Positions 1-9,851 of a stretch of DNA of 64,000 bases are shown here, piece by piece (position 1 is the stretch's first letter; each line of letters begins with the position of its first letter). This DNA comes from Cryomorpha sp963748925. GTDB taxonomy: Bacteria > Bacteroidota > Bacteroidia > Flavobacteriales_D > Cryomorphaceae. The stretch spans positions 43,453 to 107,452 of the forward strand of contig CAVVKG010000005.1 in assembly GCA_963748925.1 (NCBI GenBank), given 5' to 3'. The notes beneath the pieces are model-generated. The model searched no databases and was not told the origin of the DNA. It was given only the letters and a program-made list of their open reading frames with translations. Both the position numbers and the translations under genes were made by a program.

Positions 1-522
1 TGCAAGCTGAAAATCCATAGATGTTTGAAATGCATCAGACCGGTCGCGACCGCGGCGATGATAAAAGCTCCTGAACTTTTTATTTAGTTGAACCAGAATT
101 TCATCTGCCATATGCTTAGCTATCTCAGGCTCTTCATCAAATACTTCAAGCACCACAGACTCATAAGATGTTTTACTGCTCACCACTCTGTCATTGTACT
201 CCAGCTGCATGTAGTATTTTGATGAAGGTGTGCCTTCTTCAATCTCATACCTCTCATAAAGGTTAAATTTACTAATAAGGGAATCGCGAATAGAGCTTGC
301 TTCAAACATCTGCAGAAGCTGCTCTGTTTGAGACTCATCACTGTAAGGCCTTATATTAATAGGATAAACCACAGCAACCGATTTGAACTTTGGTTTTAGA
401 AATATGGTACTCGTAAATATAACGGCTAAAACAGCTGCTACAACAGCAACCACAAGAAATACAATAAAATTTTTTCTGATTATCGAAATAATTCTGGAAA
501 AATCGAAATTCTGTTGTTCCAT
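1..522 (-). CDS. Wzz-like polysaccharide chain-length determinant (3' end outside window)
   Basis: This open frame starts at the ATG at 522 and runs without a stop to the window edge (174 codons visible). The N-terminus begins MEQQNFDFSRIIS and is followed by one hydrophobic segment at about residues 18-40, rich in Ile, Val and Ala, and then a soluble alpha/beta region. That is the layout of Wzz/PCP proteins, which sit in the inner membrane, project into the periplasm and set polymer length or couple synthesis to export. It follows the flippase gene by 57 bases on the same strand, with a TACTTTTG element in the gap. The C-terminal half, including any second membrane helix or kinase domain, is not visible, so the subfamily is open. 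Confidence 0.72.
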   Translation of the reverse strand, partial: MEQQNFDFSRIISIIRKNFIVFLVVAVVAAVLAVIFTSTIFLKPKFKSVAVVYPINIRPYSDESQTEQLLQMFEASSIRDSLISKFNLYERYEIEEGTPSSKYYMQLEYNDRVVSSKTSYESVVLEVFDEEPEIAKHMADEILVQLNKKFRSFYHRRGRDRSDAFQTSMDFQLA

Positions 523-548
523 TAAAAAGGCTTTTGCTTAAAACGCGA

Positions 549-556
549 CAAAAGTA
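549..556 (-). promoter_or_regulatory. Putative -7 promoter element (TACTTTTG) for the Wzz-like gene
   Basis: On the minus strand the sequence reads TACTTTTG, an exact match to the Bacteroidota -7 consensus TAnnTTTG, 26 bases upstream of the Wzz-like start codon. No clear TTG -33 element is seen at the usual spacing, so this may be a weak or internal promoter within the polysaccharide operon. Confidence 0.4.
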
Positions 557-579
557 AGAATATTAGCAGGTAAGTAAGC

Positions 580-2022
580 CTATTTTTCAGCTTTCATCAA
601 CTTCAGAATACCGCGTGGCTGTATAGTGCCGGTTAAGACCAAAAGCAGCAAGCCCGTAAGGCCACAAGCAATCAATGCATAGAAGCCATTATCTATTTGA
701 TTTACAATGTAATATCCGGCTCCAATAAAAGAAGCTATGAAGGTTATAAAACTTAATACCAGTTTGTAATTGAACTTGAGTTTAAACACCCTAACCACAA
801 AAATAAGCTGTGCTCCACCTGCGAAAACCTGCGTCGCCATGGTAGTAAATGCAGCCCCAACCGCCAGATATCTGGGAATAAGAATAAAATTAAAAATCAG
901 GTTTAAGACCAATCCTGTAAAAGCAATAACATTCAGGGCTTTGAGGTTTTCGTTGGCTGTCATAAGTGTTCCAAACACATAAAAGAGGCAGATTCCGATA
1001 AAGGCCATCATGAGAAAAATAAACGAATACACTGATTCCATTGTCACATTATCGTACCGCCAGCGCAGGACCCATTCGCCATTGAAATAAAACAGAATGG
1101 CTGAGAAGAGTCCAATACCCAACAAAAGGCGCGTGGCAGTTTGCAACATTGGGTTTATTGAGTCACCTATCTTTAGCATCCTTGAAAATATGGGTAACAG
1201 CAACACTGCAAATAAGAAGGCAAACATACCTGCCGCCTCATAAAACCGGTACCCCTGAGCATAATAGCCGGCGTGTAAACTTCCGTTTGGCAAAATGGTT
1301 TCGAGCATTATACCATCTACCCTCGTGTACATGCTGCCAGTGAGGATGAAGAGTGCATACGGCACGCTCTTTCTAAAAATCTGAATGCTAAAAGCCTTGT
1401 CGAGATTCCAGTGCAGCTTACCGATATGTCCGCCCAGCATAAGCAAAGATATCACGAGGGTAATACCGTAGGCCAGGGTTTGGAGGTACACAAACCAGGC
1501 AATTTCAAAAACCCCGTTGGTAAGATTGGTAAAAAGGAGAATTCCGCAGAAAATAATAAGCAGCCCCCTGTCCAGAACGGATACAACGCTATCGCTTTTA
1601 AAAAGCTGCAAACCCGCAAGATTTGACCGGGCAAAGAGGATAAACGATACGATAACCTGGTTTAGAACCAAAACAGCAAGCATCCAGAAATCGCCATCTT
1701 CATAACCTAATACCAGACCCAGAGCGAGGGTGAAAATGGCGTAAATAAAAGCCAGTAATCCCTTTACGCTAAAGAGCTTGGAAAAGTGCTTTCCGATTAA
1801 CTGGCTATTCTGAGAGATGTTTCGATTGTTGAAATTATTAATTCCAAAGTCGATTAAAATATTGAAGATAAAGCTCAGATTGAGCAGGGCAAAGTAGGTT
1901 CCGTACTCATCCTGCCCTACCCTGTTTTGCACTTCGGCATCAATTCCGAGTATAAAAAAGGGTTTTACCAGCAGGTTGAGGAGCAAAATAAGACCTAAGG
2001 ACGAAAGAAACTTCTTTTGCAT
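580..2022 (-). CDS. Polysaccharide flippase / O-antigen transporter-like membrane protein
   Basis: A 480-residue, highly hydrophobic protein with about 12-14 predicted membrane segments spread over its whole length. The N-terminal stretch with a QNRVGQDEYGTYFALLNL motif is typical of Wzx-type flippases of the MATE/MOP superfamily, which move lipid-linked oligosaccharide units across the inner membrane. The length fits the family. It lies 58 bases after a family-4 glycosyltransferase and 57 bases before a Wzz-like gene, all on the minus strand, so it probably serves export of a surface polysaccharide. The polymer cannot be identified from this window. Confidence 0.85.
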   Translation of the reverse strand: MQKKFLSSLGLILLLNLLVKPFFILGIDAEVQNRVGQDEYGTYFALLNLSFIFNILIDFGINNFNNRNISQNSQLIGKHFSKLFSVKGLLAFIYAIFTLALGLVLGYEDGDFWMLAVLVLNQVIVSFILFARSNLAGLQLFKSDSVVSVLDRGLLIIFCGILLFTNLTNGVFEIAWFVYLQTLAYGITLVISLLMLGGHIGKLHWNLDKAFSIQIFRKSVPYALFILTGSMYTRVDGIMLETILPNGSLHAGYYAQGYRFYEAAGMFAFLFAVLLLPIFSRMLKIGDSINPMLQTATRLLLGIGLFSAILFYFNGEWVLRWRYDNVTMESVYSFIFLMMAFIGICLFYVFGTLMTANENLKALNVIAFTGLVLNLIFNFILIPRYLAVGAAFTTMATQVFAGGAQLIFVVRVFKLKFNYKLVLSFITFIASFIGAGYYIVNQIDNGFYALIACGLTGLLLLVLTGTIQPRGILKLMKAEK

Positions 2023-2080
2023 TTGGCCAAATTAGTCTAAAAGGAGAAACTCACAATATGATTGAACCAAAGCCACCAAT

Positions 2081-3214
2081 TTAATCCGGCTTTTGTGTTG
2101 CCATTACAACCGACTCCCAAAGTGCCGCGGCAGTATTATCCCAGCTAAACTTTTGCCGCTGCAGTCGGCCTCTTGAAACCAGATCGGTACGTAGACTTTC
2201 ACTTTCGGCCAGGTTGTGCATGGCCTGAGCAATTTCAGCAACTGAATTTGGATCAGCCACAAGGCCGGCATCTCCACAAATTTCGGGCATGGAACTTTTA
2301 TTGGAAGTTATAATGGGTATTTCGGCATGGAAACCTTCCAAGATTGGAATTCCGAAGCCTTCAAAATAGCTTACATAGAGCAATGCAAAAGCCCCTCCGT
2401 ATATTTTAACCAACGAATCCATATCCTGCCTGCCGAGAAAAATAATATCGTCTTTAAATTTCGTGGTTTCCAAAATGTGATCCAATCCCTTACTCCACCA
2501 ATGTCTAGCACCGACGATTATAAACTTGAAGTCGCCACCATTTTCAGATTTAAAGGCATCAAAAGCGCGAAGCTGATTTTCAAGATTTTTGCGTGGATGG
2601 ATAAGTCCGACAAAGAGGAAATAGGGTTTACCATCAGAAACTTCTGCTCTTACGGCTTCCACTTCAGTGATATTAAGCGGCTTAAACAAAGTATTTGCTC
2701 CATTGTATACCACATCTATACGAGATAGCGGTACATTGTAACGCTGGTTTAAGTCTTGCTTTGTAAATTCAGATACAGTAGCAATACGGGTAGCTTTCCG
2801 TGCAAAACGCGGAAAAAACCACTGGTAGTATTTGGCAATATGTCCCGGCAGAAACTCGGGGTGGGCCTCAAAATTTAAATCGTGAATTACGGCTACCTGC
2901 TTCACTTTTGAGCGAAGGCTAAGCCATCCATCCGGCGACAGAAAAACATCCGGTTTATGCTTTCGCAAAATGCGGTAAACACCATATTCAAAAAAGAGAT
3001 ACCACAAAATGGGATGGCGTGCCTGAGGGTGAGCAACCACTGCCTTTACATTTTCTGAAAAGATAAATGAGGGATCGGGCTTTCGATCAAAGATAAAAAT
3101 GAACTCGTGCTGAGGGTGTGCCTTAGTTATCCGCTCTAGCGTCTCAAAAGTAAACCAACCAATTCCTTCAAGTTTGCCTTTGAGCAACAGTCTGGTATTG
3201 ACTGCAATACGCAT
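2081..3214 (-). CDS. Glycosyltransferase family 4
   Basis: A 377-residue GT-B glycosyltransferase. The N-terminal acceptor domain contains AVIHDLNFEAHPEF. The C-terminal donor-binding domain contains FLFVGLIHPRKNLENQL and the EGFGIPILEGF segment, which holds the EX7E-type motif of GT4 enzymes that bind nucleotide sugars. The enzyme probably acts at the cytoplasmic membrane, adding a sugar to a lipid-linked intermediate. Its ATG shares one base with the TAA stop of the upstream methyltransferase (TAATG), a sign of translational coupling. Donor and acceptor sugars are unknown. Confidence 0.88.
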   Translation of the reverse strand: MRIAVNTRLLLKGKLEGIGWFTFETLERITKAHPQHEFIFIFDRKPDPSFIFSENVKAVVAHPQARHPILWYLFFEYGVYRILRKHKPDVFLSPDGWLSLRSKVKQVAVIHDLNFEAHPEFLPGHIAKYYQWFFPRFARKATRIATVSEFTKQDLNQRYNVPLSRIDVVYNGANTLFKPLNITEVEAVRAEVSDGKPYFLFVGLIHPRKNLENQLRAFDAFKSENGGDFKFIIVGARHWWSKGLDHILETTKFKDDIIFLGRQDMDSLVKIYGGAFALLYVSYFEGFGIPILEGFHAEIPIITSNKSSMPEICGDAGLVADPNSVAEIAQAMHNLAESESLRTDLVSRGRLQRQKFSWDNTAAALWESVVMATQKPD

Positions 3215-4026
3215 TACTTCTTATCTATGGTAAAATTCATTCCGAAGAACATAGCTTCCCTCTTAAAAGCGTTCTTTTTCCAGAGCTGCTGCTCCTCGGC
3301 AATAATTTCAGCAGTATTGCTGCCGGTGTACTTGCCAGGGAAATAATAGCGGATGTACTCTATGCTATCCTCATCAAATTTAAAGGGCATAATAGAAAAC
3401 TCCTCTCTCCACTTTTTCAGGCTGCGGGTATTCTCATCACCAATTAAAATATCTTTTTCAAGGCGCTCATCATAGATCGTTTTCACACGTCTGAAACCGC
3501 GTTCGCGGAAGTGCTTGATATTGCAAACAATGTTGTTCCCATTCTCCTCGCTCACTACGATTTTACCACCGGGCTTTAGCACCTCGTGAAAAATTTTAAC
3601 TGCCTCATTAAATGGCTCCAGGTGATGAAGTGTATCCTGAGCGACGATATAGTCGAAGCTTTGGGGCTCCGGACTTTCGTCAAACATGTTTTTGTATTCG
3701 AAAGAGAGATTTGAAAGATCACCGTATTGACTCCAGAATTTAAGCCGCTCCTGCATCTGCTCGTAATAGTACTCCAGAGTAGTACCCACCACTCTGAATC
3801 CGTTAAGCGCAAGCAAAATACTGGTGGTACCAAAACCGCAACCTACATCCCAAACCTTTGCACCGGGTTTGGTTACTTCTTTCATTACAAAGTCAAAACG
3901 CTGCTCAAGATAGGCTCTGCGAAAGTGATAGAGCTTGGGCGAGTTTACCACGCGGTGGTAATCCGTAAGCTCTATATTCGATTTTAATTCTTCTTCAAAA
4001 AGTGAGAAAAATTCTTTCACATTCAT
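3214..4026 (-). CDS. SAM-dependent class I methyltransferase
   Basis: The start is placed at the ATG at 4026 (MNVKEFFSLFEEE), giving about 270 residues; the open frame reaches 4164, but those extra codons overlap the divergent DUF5522 region and look non-coding. Motif I, VWDVGCGFGTTSILLA, lies at about residues 60-75, followed by a FDYIVAQDTLHHLEPF segment typical of Methyltransf_11/25 folds. It heads the minus-strand polysaccharide operon and its stop overlaps the next gene. A role in methylating a sugar or a lipid-linked glycan is an inference from the neighbours; the substrate is not shown. Confidence 0.82.
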   Translation of the reverse strand: MNVKEFFSLFEEELKSNIELTDYHRVVNSPKLYHFRRAYLEQRFDFVMKEVTKPGAKVWDVGCGFGTTSILLALNGFRVVGTTLEYYYEQMQERLKFWSQYGDLSNLSFEYKNMFDESPEPQSFDYIVAQDTLHHLEPFNEAVKIFHEVLKPGGKIVVSEENGNNIVCNIKHFRERGFRRVKTIYDERLEKDILIGDENTRSLKKWREEFSIMPFKFDEDSIEYIRYYFPGKYTGSNTAEIIAEEQQLWKKNAFKREAMFFGMNFTIDKK

Positions 4027-4178
4027 CTCCCGTGGATTTTTCAGGCTGCGAAAGTACAATAATTTGGTATACTCTTGATACCTACATTTTGAGGAATTCG
4101 CCTCATCAGGGATAAAAAATAACAAGTTTGTATATACACACTTCAAAAAACCACCAAAAAACACGAAATTCGCCAGCG

Positions 4179-4367
4179 ATGGACAGTGACTTTAGCGGAT
4201 TTAACAGAAACAAAGAACTGGAGGATGGTGATTTCTACCATTCTTCTGAAGGATATATTGTATTCACTGCTCAATACCTTTTAAAACGAGGATACTGTTG
4301 CCAAAACGGATGCAAACATTGCCCCTATGGTTTTAATAAATCCAAGGGCCGATTTGAGAATAAATAA
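4179..4367 (+). CDS. DUF5522 family small cysteine-rich protein
   Basis: The ATG at 4179 gives a 62-residue protein; an upstream ATG at 4128 is in frame but adds only unconserved residues. The core motif is EGYIVFTAQYLLKRGYCC followed by NGCKHCPYG, with the CCxxxCxxCPY cysteine cluster that defines this family, widespread in Bacteroidota. The cysteines suggest metal binding, but the function is unknown. The urocanase start codon follows the stop by four bases, so the two are probably co-transcribed. Confidence 0.75.
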   Translation: MDSDFSGFNRNKELEDGDFYHSSEGYIVFTAQYLLKRGYCCQNGCKHCPYGFNKSKGRFENK

Positions 4368-4371
4368 GCAT

Positions 4372-6393
4372 ATGGAAATGATAGAAAGTGAAATAGCCCA
4401 GTTTAAGCAAGAGATAGAACAAGGAATTCCCGGCCATCTTCCTGATGTTAAAAGAATTGATCCGAATGTAAGTCACGCTCCTAAGCGTAAAGATATTTTA
4501 ACCAAAGAAGAGAAAAAGCTAGCTGTAGAAAATGCGTTGCGTTATTTTGATGAAAAATTTCACTCCATTTTGGCTCCTGAGTTTTATTCTGAGTTGAATG
4601 AATATGGCCGGATTTACATGTATCGGTTTAAACCAAATTATCCTATGCACGCCCGACCGATATCAGACTATCCTGCGAAGTGTGATCAGGCAGCGGCTAT
4701 AATGCTAATGATCCAGAACAACCTGGACCCCTCGGTAGCACAGCATCCGCAGGAGTTGATAACCTATGGAGGGAATGGAGCTGTATTTCAAAACTGGGCT
4801 CAATACCTGCTTACCATGCAGTATCTGAGTCAGATGAGTGCAGAGCAAACTTTGGTTATTTACAGTGGTCATCCCATGGGTTTATTCCCTTCGACTAAGG
4901 ATGCGCCGCGTGTGGTGGTAACCAATGGAATGATGATTCCCAATCACTCCACACAGGATGACTGGGAGAAATACAATGCACTAGGAGTTACCCAATACGG
5001 GCAAATGACGGCCGGATCTTATATGTATATCGGTCCGCAGGGAATTGTGCATGGCACCACTATAACTGTTCTAAATGCCGGCAGAAAAATTTCAAAAAAC
5101 GGCGAAGGCCTTGATGGGAAGGTTTTTGTGACGAGTGGCCTGGGAGGTATGAGTGGAGCTCAGCCAAAGGCAGGAAATATTGCGGGCTGCATTACTGTGT
5201 GCGCAGAAGTTAATCCTAAAGCTGCTTATAAAAGGCATGAGCAAGGATGGGTTGATGAAATAACAGATGATGTAAGCAAATTAGTTCAGCGTGTAAAGCA
5301 GGCTAAGGCCGATAAAGAAGTTGTATCGATAGCCTATCTGGGTAACATAGTAGATGTTTGGGAGAAATTTGACGAAGCCGGAATTTATATTGATCTGGGC
5401 TCTGATCAGACATCGCTGCACAATCCATGGGCCGGCGGATATTACCCTGCCGGACTAGCGTTTGACGAGGCAAATGAAATGATGGCTTCAGATCCGGAAA
5501 AATTCAAAACCAAAGTACAAGAGTCACTACGGCGACAGTCGATCGCAATAAACAAGCACACTGCCAATGGGACTTACTTCTTTGACTACGGCAATGCCTT
5601 CCTGCTTGAAGCAAGTCGCGCAGGCGCCGCCATCATGGCCGAAAACGGTCTTGATTTTAAATACCCTTCTTATGTTCAGGATATTATGGGGCCTATGTGC
5701 TTCGATTATGGATTTGGACCGTTCAGGTGGGTTTGCGCAAGTGGAAAACCAGAGGATCTTGATAAAACCGATGCGATAGCTTGCCGCGTTTTAGAGAAGC
5801 TCATGGCCGATGCTCCGGAAGAAATAAGACAGCAGATGAGCGACAATATTCTCTGGATAAAAAATGCCAAGGATAATAAGTTGGTTGTAGGATCGCAGGC
5901 TCGAATACTTTACGCTGATGCGGAGGGGCGTATGAAAATTGCAAAAGCATTTAATGAGGCTGTTGCGCTTCACGAAATTGGACCGGTGATATTAGGTCGC
6001 GACCATCACGATGTGTCGGGAACAGATTCTCCTTATCGCGAAACGAGCAATATTTATGATGGCTCGCAATTTACTGCCGACATGGCTGTGCAGAATTTTG
6101 TAGGCGACGGATTTAGAGGAGCCACATGGATAAGCCTTCACAATGGTGGTGGTGTTGGCTGGGGCGAAGTAATTAATGGCGGTTTTGGTATGCTGCTCGA
6201 CGGCAGTTCTGATGCTGAGCGCCGACTTACATCTATGCTTCACTGGGATGTTAATAACGGAATAGCACGCAGAAGCTGGGCGAGAAATGAAGGAGCTATT
6301 TTTGCCATAAAACGCGCAATGGACGCAGAACCAAATTTACAAGTAACAATCCCAAATAGGGTAAAACAGAACATTTTAGATCAACTTTCGTAA
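4372..6393 (+). CDS. hutU: Urocanate hydratase (urocanase), long Bacteroidota form
   Basis: The protein converts urocanate to 4-imidazolone-5-propionate, the second step of histidine breakdown, in the cytoplasm with tightly bound NAD+. The start is placed at the ATG at 4372 (MEMIESEIAQ), just after the DUF5522 stop; the longer frame from 4327 overlaps that gene. At 673 residues it is longer than the roughly 560-residue proteobacterial enzyme but fits the long form found in Bacteroidota. The NAD-binding signature GLGGMSGAQPKA is near residue 256, and the catalytic-loop region FGPFRWVCASG is near residue 447. No other hut gene lies in the window. Confidence 0.93.
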   Translation: MEMIESEIAQFKQEIEQGIPGHLPDVKRIDPNVSHAPKRKDILTKEEKKLAVENALRYFDEKFHSILAPEFYSELNEYGRIYMYRFKPNYPMHARPISDYPAKCDQAAAIMLMIQNNLDPSVAQHPQELITYGGNGAVFQNWAQYLLTMQYLSQMSAEQTLVIYSGHPMGLFPSTKDAPRVVVTNGMMIPNHSTQDDWEKYNALGVTQYGQMTAGSYMYIGPQGIVHGTTITVLNAGRKISKNGEGLDGKVFVTSGLGGMSGAQPKAGNIAGCITVCAEVNPKAAYKRHEQGWVDEITDDVSKLVQRVKQAKADKEVVSIAYLGNIVDVWEKFDEAGIYIDLGSDQTSLHNPWAGGYYPAGLAFDEANEMMASDPEKFKTKVQESLRRQSIAINKHTANGTYFFDYGNAFLLEASRAGAAIMAENGLDFKYPSYVQDIMGPMCFDYGFGPFRWVCASGKPEDLDKTDAIACRVLEKLMADAPEEIRQQMSDNILWIKNAKDNKLVVGSQARILYADAEGRMKIAKAFNEAVALHEIGPVILGRDHHDVSGTDSPYRETSNIYDGSQFTADMAVQNFVGDGFRGATWISLHNGGGVGWGEVINGGFGMLLDGSSDAERRLTSMLHWDVNNGIARRSWARNEGAIFAIKRAMDAEPNLQVTIPNRVKQNILDQLS

Positions 6394-6533
6394 TGCAAAG
6401 TTTAATAGTAGTTTATAACCCACAAGATTTAATTATACTGAATAAATTCAACTGGTCAAATTCATCTTGTAAAAATAATTAACAACCTGATCGTAATCCT
6501 TACGTCCTACATTCGATAACACATACTTAATTT

Positions 6534-7661
6534 ATGAAATATTATCTCCTCTTTTTGCTCTTTCTCGCTCCCTTTCTATCACAAGCACAAATTGATACTG
6601 AATTTTGGTTTGGTGCTCCAGACCTAACAAGAGGTACAGCAAATGAGTCACGCAGGGACAGTACGGTTTATATGGTTGTTTCTACTCTAAATCAGGCAAG
6701 TGAGGTAACCATATCCCAACCTGCCAATCTTAGTTTCGAACCTATCGTAGTTTCTCTTGGACCGAATAGCGTGCAGCAAATAAACCTCGGGAATTTCTTG
6801 TCATTAATTGAAACCAAACCCGCAAATACAATATTAAACACGGGACTGCTGGTTCGTGCTACTAAACCCATTACCGCGTATTACGAAGTGCGAAGTCAAA
6901 ACAATACAGACTTGTGGTCGCTAAAAGGAAAAAACTCGTTGGGACTTAAATTTTATGTACCCTTCCAAACTGAGTTTCAAAACAATCAAACCTTGAATGG
7001 TAGCCCTTACATTCCCGGGCCACGCTCAGGCTTTATTGTGATGGCATCAAAAAACAACACGACGGTTTCTATTACTCCAAGTATTGATATTGTTGATCAC
7101 TTAGGAGGTGAAACATTTACTGTATTATTAAATAGAGGACAAACCTATTTTTGTGAAGCACTTGATGGTACTCCGGGCAATCATCCCGGTGGATCTAAAG
7201 TAGAAAGTGACAAAGAAGTAACCGTAACTATCAAAGACGATATGGTTGATGTTGATCCATCCAACGATGGGGGTGCCGATGTTATTGGCGATCAGCTAGT
7301 GGCCTATCAGTATCTGGGCACAGAGCACATTCTTATCGACGGAAGTTTGAGCAATGATTCTGATCGCGGAGTAATTTGTGCCACGGAAGACAACACTGAA
7401 ATTTTTATTGACGGTGTTTCTGTAATTACATTGAATGAGGGAGAGCAGCATATCTTTTCTCCTGACGGGGCAGCTTCTTTTATTCAAGGGTCGGCACCAA
7501 TCGTAGTATTACAAATCACAGGAGCATCTGATCAGATTGCGGGAGCTGTCATTCCACCTTTGGGATGTACAGGAAGTAATCAGGTTGGTTTTGTAAGAAG
7601 CACCAGGCGGACCCTTTTTCGTAAATTTAACGATTCGGGCAGGTTCAGAAGATCAGTTTGA
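6534..7661 (+). CDS. T9SS-secreted IgGFc-binding-like adhesin, N-terminal part (frameshifted)
   Basis: A signal peptide (MKYYLLFLLFLAPFLSQAQ) is followed by a domain resembling the N-terminal IgGFc-binding region: IDTEFWFGAPDL near residue 20 and GRGVICATEDNTEIF-like segments further on. After the residues GFVRST near codon 357 the frame changes, and the last roughly 17 residues are not homologous. One extra A near 7605 would restore a single 1057-residue protein with the downstream frame. The intact product would be a large exported surface protein. Either an assembly error or a real inactivating mutation is possible. Confidence 0.8.
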   Translation: MKYYLLFLLFLAPFLSQAQIDTEFWFGAPDLTRGTANESRRDSTVYMVVSTLNQASEVTISQPANLSFEPIVVSLGPNSVQQINLGNFLSLIETKPANTILNTGLLVRATKPITAYYEVRSQNNTDLWSLKGKNSLGLKFYVPFQTEFQNNQTLNGSPYIPGPRSGFIVMASKNNTTVSITPSIDIVDHLGGETFTVLLNRGQTYFCEALDGTPGNHPGGSKVESDKEVTVTIKDDMVDVDPSNDGGADVIGDQLVAYQYLGTEHILIDGSLSNDSDRGVICATEDNTEIFIDGVSVITLNEGEQHIFSPDGAASFIQGSAPIVVLQITGASDQIAGAVIPPLGCTGSNQVGFVRSTRRTLFRKFNDSGRFRRSV

Positions 7662-7704
7662 GTTAAACGGTGATCCAAATCTAATTCCTCCGAGTGCATT
7701 CTCA

Positions 7705-9708
7705 GTGGTGCCGGGAAGCAATGGAGATTATGTATTTGCTCAAATACAATACACAACTGGTCAGGTTCCTGCGAACCAGGCTAATATCGTAACGAATTTC
7801 AGCGACGAGCTTTTCCACCTTGGTATAACAAACCGATCTACTTCTGCTTCGGCCAACTTTGGATACTTCTCAGCATTTAGCTACCTCAACATTGGTAAAA
7901 ACTTTGAGGTATGTCTTAACGACTCTGTGGTGCTTGACGCCGGGCCGGGTAAAACGGCTTATAACTGGAGTACCGGTGATACCACTCAAACTACCACCGT
8001 TTATGAGCCGGGAACTTATTTTGTAGAAGTTTTTAGCGGAACAGATTGTTTTGCCACCGATAGTATTGTAGTAGATTATTACCAGCTTCCTGTTGATCTG
8101 GGTCCTAATGATACCATTTGTGAAAACACAAGCCTGATAATTTCGATTGATGGCAATTATAATTTTTCATGGCAAGATGGCTCTAATGAAAGCTTTTTTG
8201 AAGTAACCGAAGCAGGAACTTACTGGGTAGATGTATCAGATTTTCAAGAGTGTGCATTGCGCGACTCAATTGATATAGCAATTAGCCCCCGACCTGAAAC
8301 ACCGGAGCTCACCGGTGAAACAGCCTATTGTGAAGGAGAGACGATTGAGCTTTTCATGAATGACTTTGACAATGCCAATTACAGGTATATTCTGCCTTCC
8401 GGCGATATAGTCTCAGGACAAAATCTGGTTATTAACAATGCAGTTCCTTCACAAAGCGGAATGTATTACGGATACTATGTAGAAGAAGGATGTGAGACAT
8501 TTAACGATTCACTTGAAATTACTATAAGCCCTGCTCCGGAAGTAGATCTTGGTGACGATATATCTGTATGTGATGATGTGGAGGTAGTTCTCGACCCAGG
8601 CGCGCTTAATGGCGATCCGGAATGGCAGGATGGCTCAACCACTAACACATTTTCTGTTCAGGAATCGGGAACTTACATTTTAACTGTAACCAATGATATT
8701 GGCTGTAGCGGTAAAGATACCGTTGAAGTTGTACTTAGATATACTCCAGCAACTCCCGTTGTAACAGGTGATTTGGTTTATTGCGAAGGAGAAACTATTG
8801 AGCTTTCTACCCCATTTGAAGAAGGTGTTTTCTATTTATGGAATAGACCGGACGGCACTTCTTTTGGAACTACCGAAAATGGAGAATACGTTATGGAAAA
8901 TGCAACTTTAGCCGCGGACGGAATATATTCTGTAAATGCCCAGAATCTAGGCTGCTTTTCAGGAACGGCTACCTTTACGATTGATGTAAATCCCAATCCG
9001 GTTTTTACTTTAAGATCTGATACGACCATTTGCGATGAAGAAACTATTGACATCGCGGGTCCGGCCGGTAACGAATCCTACAGCTGGAATAATTCAGAGA
9101 CTACTCAAAATATTACAGCAGGTGCGGGTATTTACGAACTTACGGTTACAGATGCCAACGGTTGTACAGCCACTGATGCTGTAGAAATAACAGAGCAGGG
9201 GCCTAATGCGGCATTCACCGTATTGCCTTCGCTCATAGGAAATCCCGGAACGATTTTCACCTTTCAGGACAATTCTGAGGCCGGCTTGCTATCCATCATC
9301 ACCTGGCTTTGGGAATTTGGCGATGGAAGTATTGATTTGAATCAAAATGCCGTTTACGAATATGATCAATCGGGAACTTTTCCGGTAACCTTAACCGTTC
9401 AGGACGAAGGCGGCTGTGAAGACAAGGCAGTTCAAGTTGTTACTATTCGTGATGCATTTAAAATCCCCGAAGGATTTTCTCCGAACAGCGATGGTGTAAA
9501 TGATGTGTTTGAAATTCAGGGTCTCGATGGACTTTCGAATGTATCTATTCAGATTTTCAACCGATGGGGAGCCGTCGTTTTTGAAAGCAACAATTACGGA
9601 CCCGGCAACTTCTGGGATGGAAAAGATAACACTGATGGAACTTTCTTCTATGTACTAAAGGTACCGAATACAAAACCGGTGAGTGGCTCTGTAACCATCG
9701 CGAGGTAA
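7705..9708 (+). CDS. T9SS-secreted adhesin, C-terminal part with PKD and gliding-motility-type sorting domain
   Basis: This is the downstream part of the gene begun at 6534; protein-like sequence in this frame actually starts near 7612 (FFVNLTIRAGSEDQF) with no start codon, so the GTG at 7705 is only formal. It contains repeated Ig-like modules with motifs such as CEGETIEL and ESGTYILTV, a PKD module (WLWEFGDGSIDLNQN) and a C-terminal domain, PEGFSPNSDGVNDVFEI to FNRWGAVVFES, matching the CHU_C gliding-motility-associated type B T9SS signal. Once restored, the protein would be secreted to the surface or medium. Confidence 0.85.
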   Translation: MVPGSNGDYVFAQIQYTTGQVPANQANIVTNFSDELFHLGITNRSTSASANFGYFSAFSYLNIGKNFEVCLNDSVVLDAGPGKTAYNWSTGDTTQTTTVYEPGTYFVEVFSGTDCFATDSIVVDYYQLPVDLGPNDTICENTSLIISIDGNYNFSWQDGSNESFFEVTEAGTYWVDVSDFQECALRDSIDIAISPRPETPELTGETAYCEGETIELFMNDFDNANYRYILPSGDIVSGQNLVINNAVPSQSGMYYGYYVEEGCETFNDSLEITISPAPEVDLGDDISVCDDVEVVLDPGALNGDPEWQDGSTTNTFSVQESGTYILTVTNDIGCSGKDTVEVVLRYTPATPVVTGDLVYCEGETIELSTPFEEGVFYLWNRPDGTSFGTTENGEYVMENATLAADGIYSVNAQNLGCFSGTATFTIDVNPNPVFTLRSDTTICDEETIDIAGPAGNESYSWNNSETTQNITAGAGIYELTVTDANGCTATDAVEITEQGPNAAFTVLPSLIGNPGTIFTFQDNSEAGLLSIITWLWEFGDGSIDLNQNAVYEYDQSGTFPVTLTVQDEGGCEDKAVQVVTIRDAFKIPEGFSPNSDGVNDVFEIQGLDGLSNVSIQIFNRWGAVVFESNNYGPGNFWDGKDNTDGTFFYVLKVPNTKPVSGSVTIAR

Positions 9709-9714
9709 AAATCA

Positions 9715-9849
9715 ATGGACGAATCGGAGGAGAACGAGAAAAAGGAACCCGACACAACCTGGAAATATATTCAAAAATACTTCCCTGATGTATGGCAGTA
9801 TCTTGTTCTTATTTTGATCATAATCCTTGCAGCAATATTTATTCTTTAA
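9715..9849 (+). CDS. Small single-pass membrane peptide (44 aa)
   Basis: A short frame from the ATG at 9715 to TAA at 9847-9849 begins six bases after the adhesin stop. It codes for an acidic N-terminus (MDESEENEKKEPD), a Trp/Tyr-rich stretch and one strongly hydrophobic C-terminal helix (LVLILIIILAAIFIL). A terminator hairpin follows at once, which supports it as a real last gene of the unit. Similar tiny C-tail-anchored proteins are common in this group, but I do not recognise a family and no function can be given. Confidence 0.55.
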   Translation: MDESEENEKKEPDTTWKYIQKYFPDVWQYLVLILIIILAAIFIL

Positions 9850-9851
9850 TA

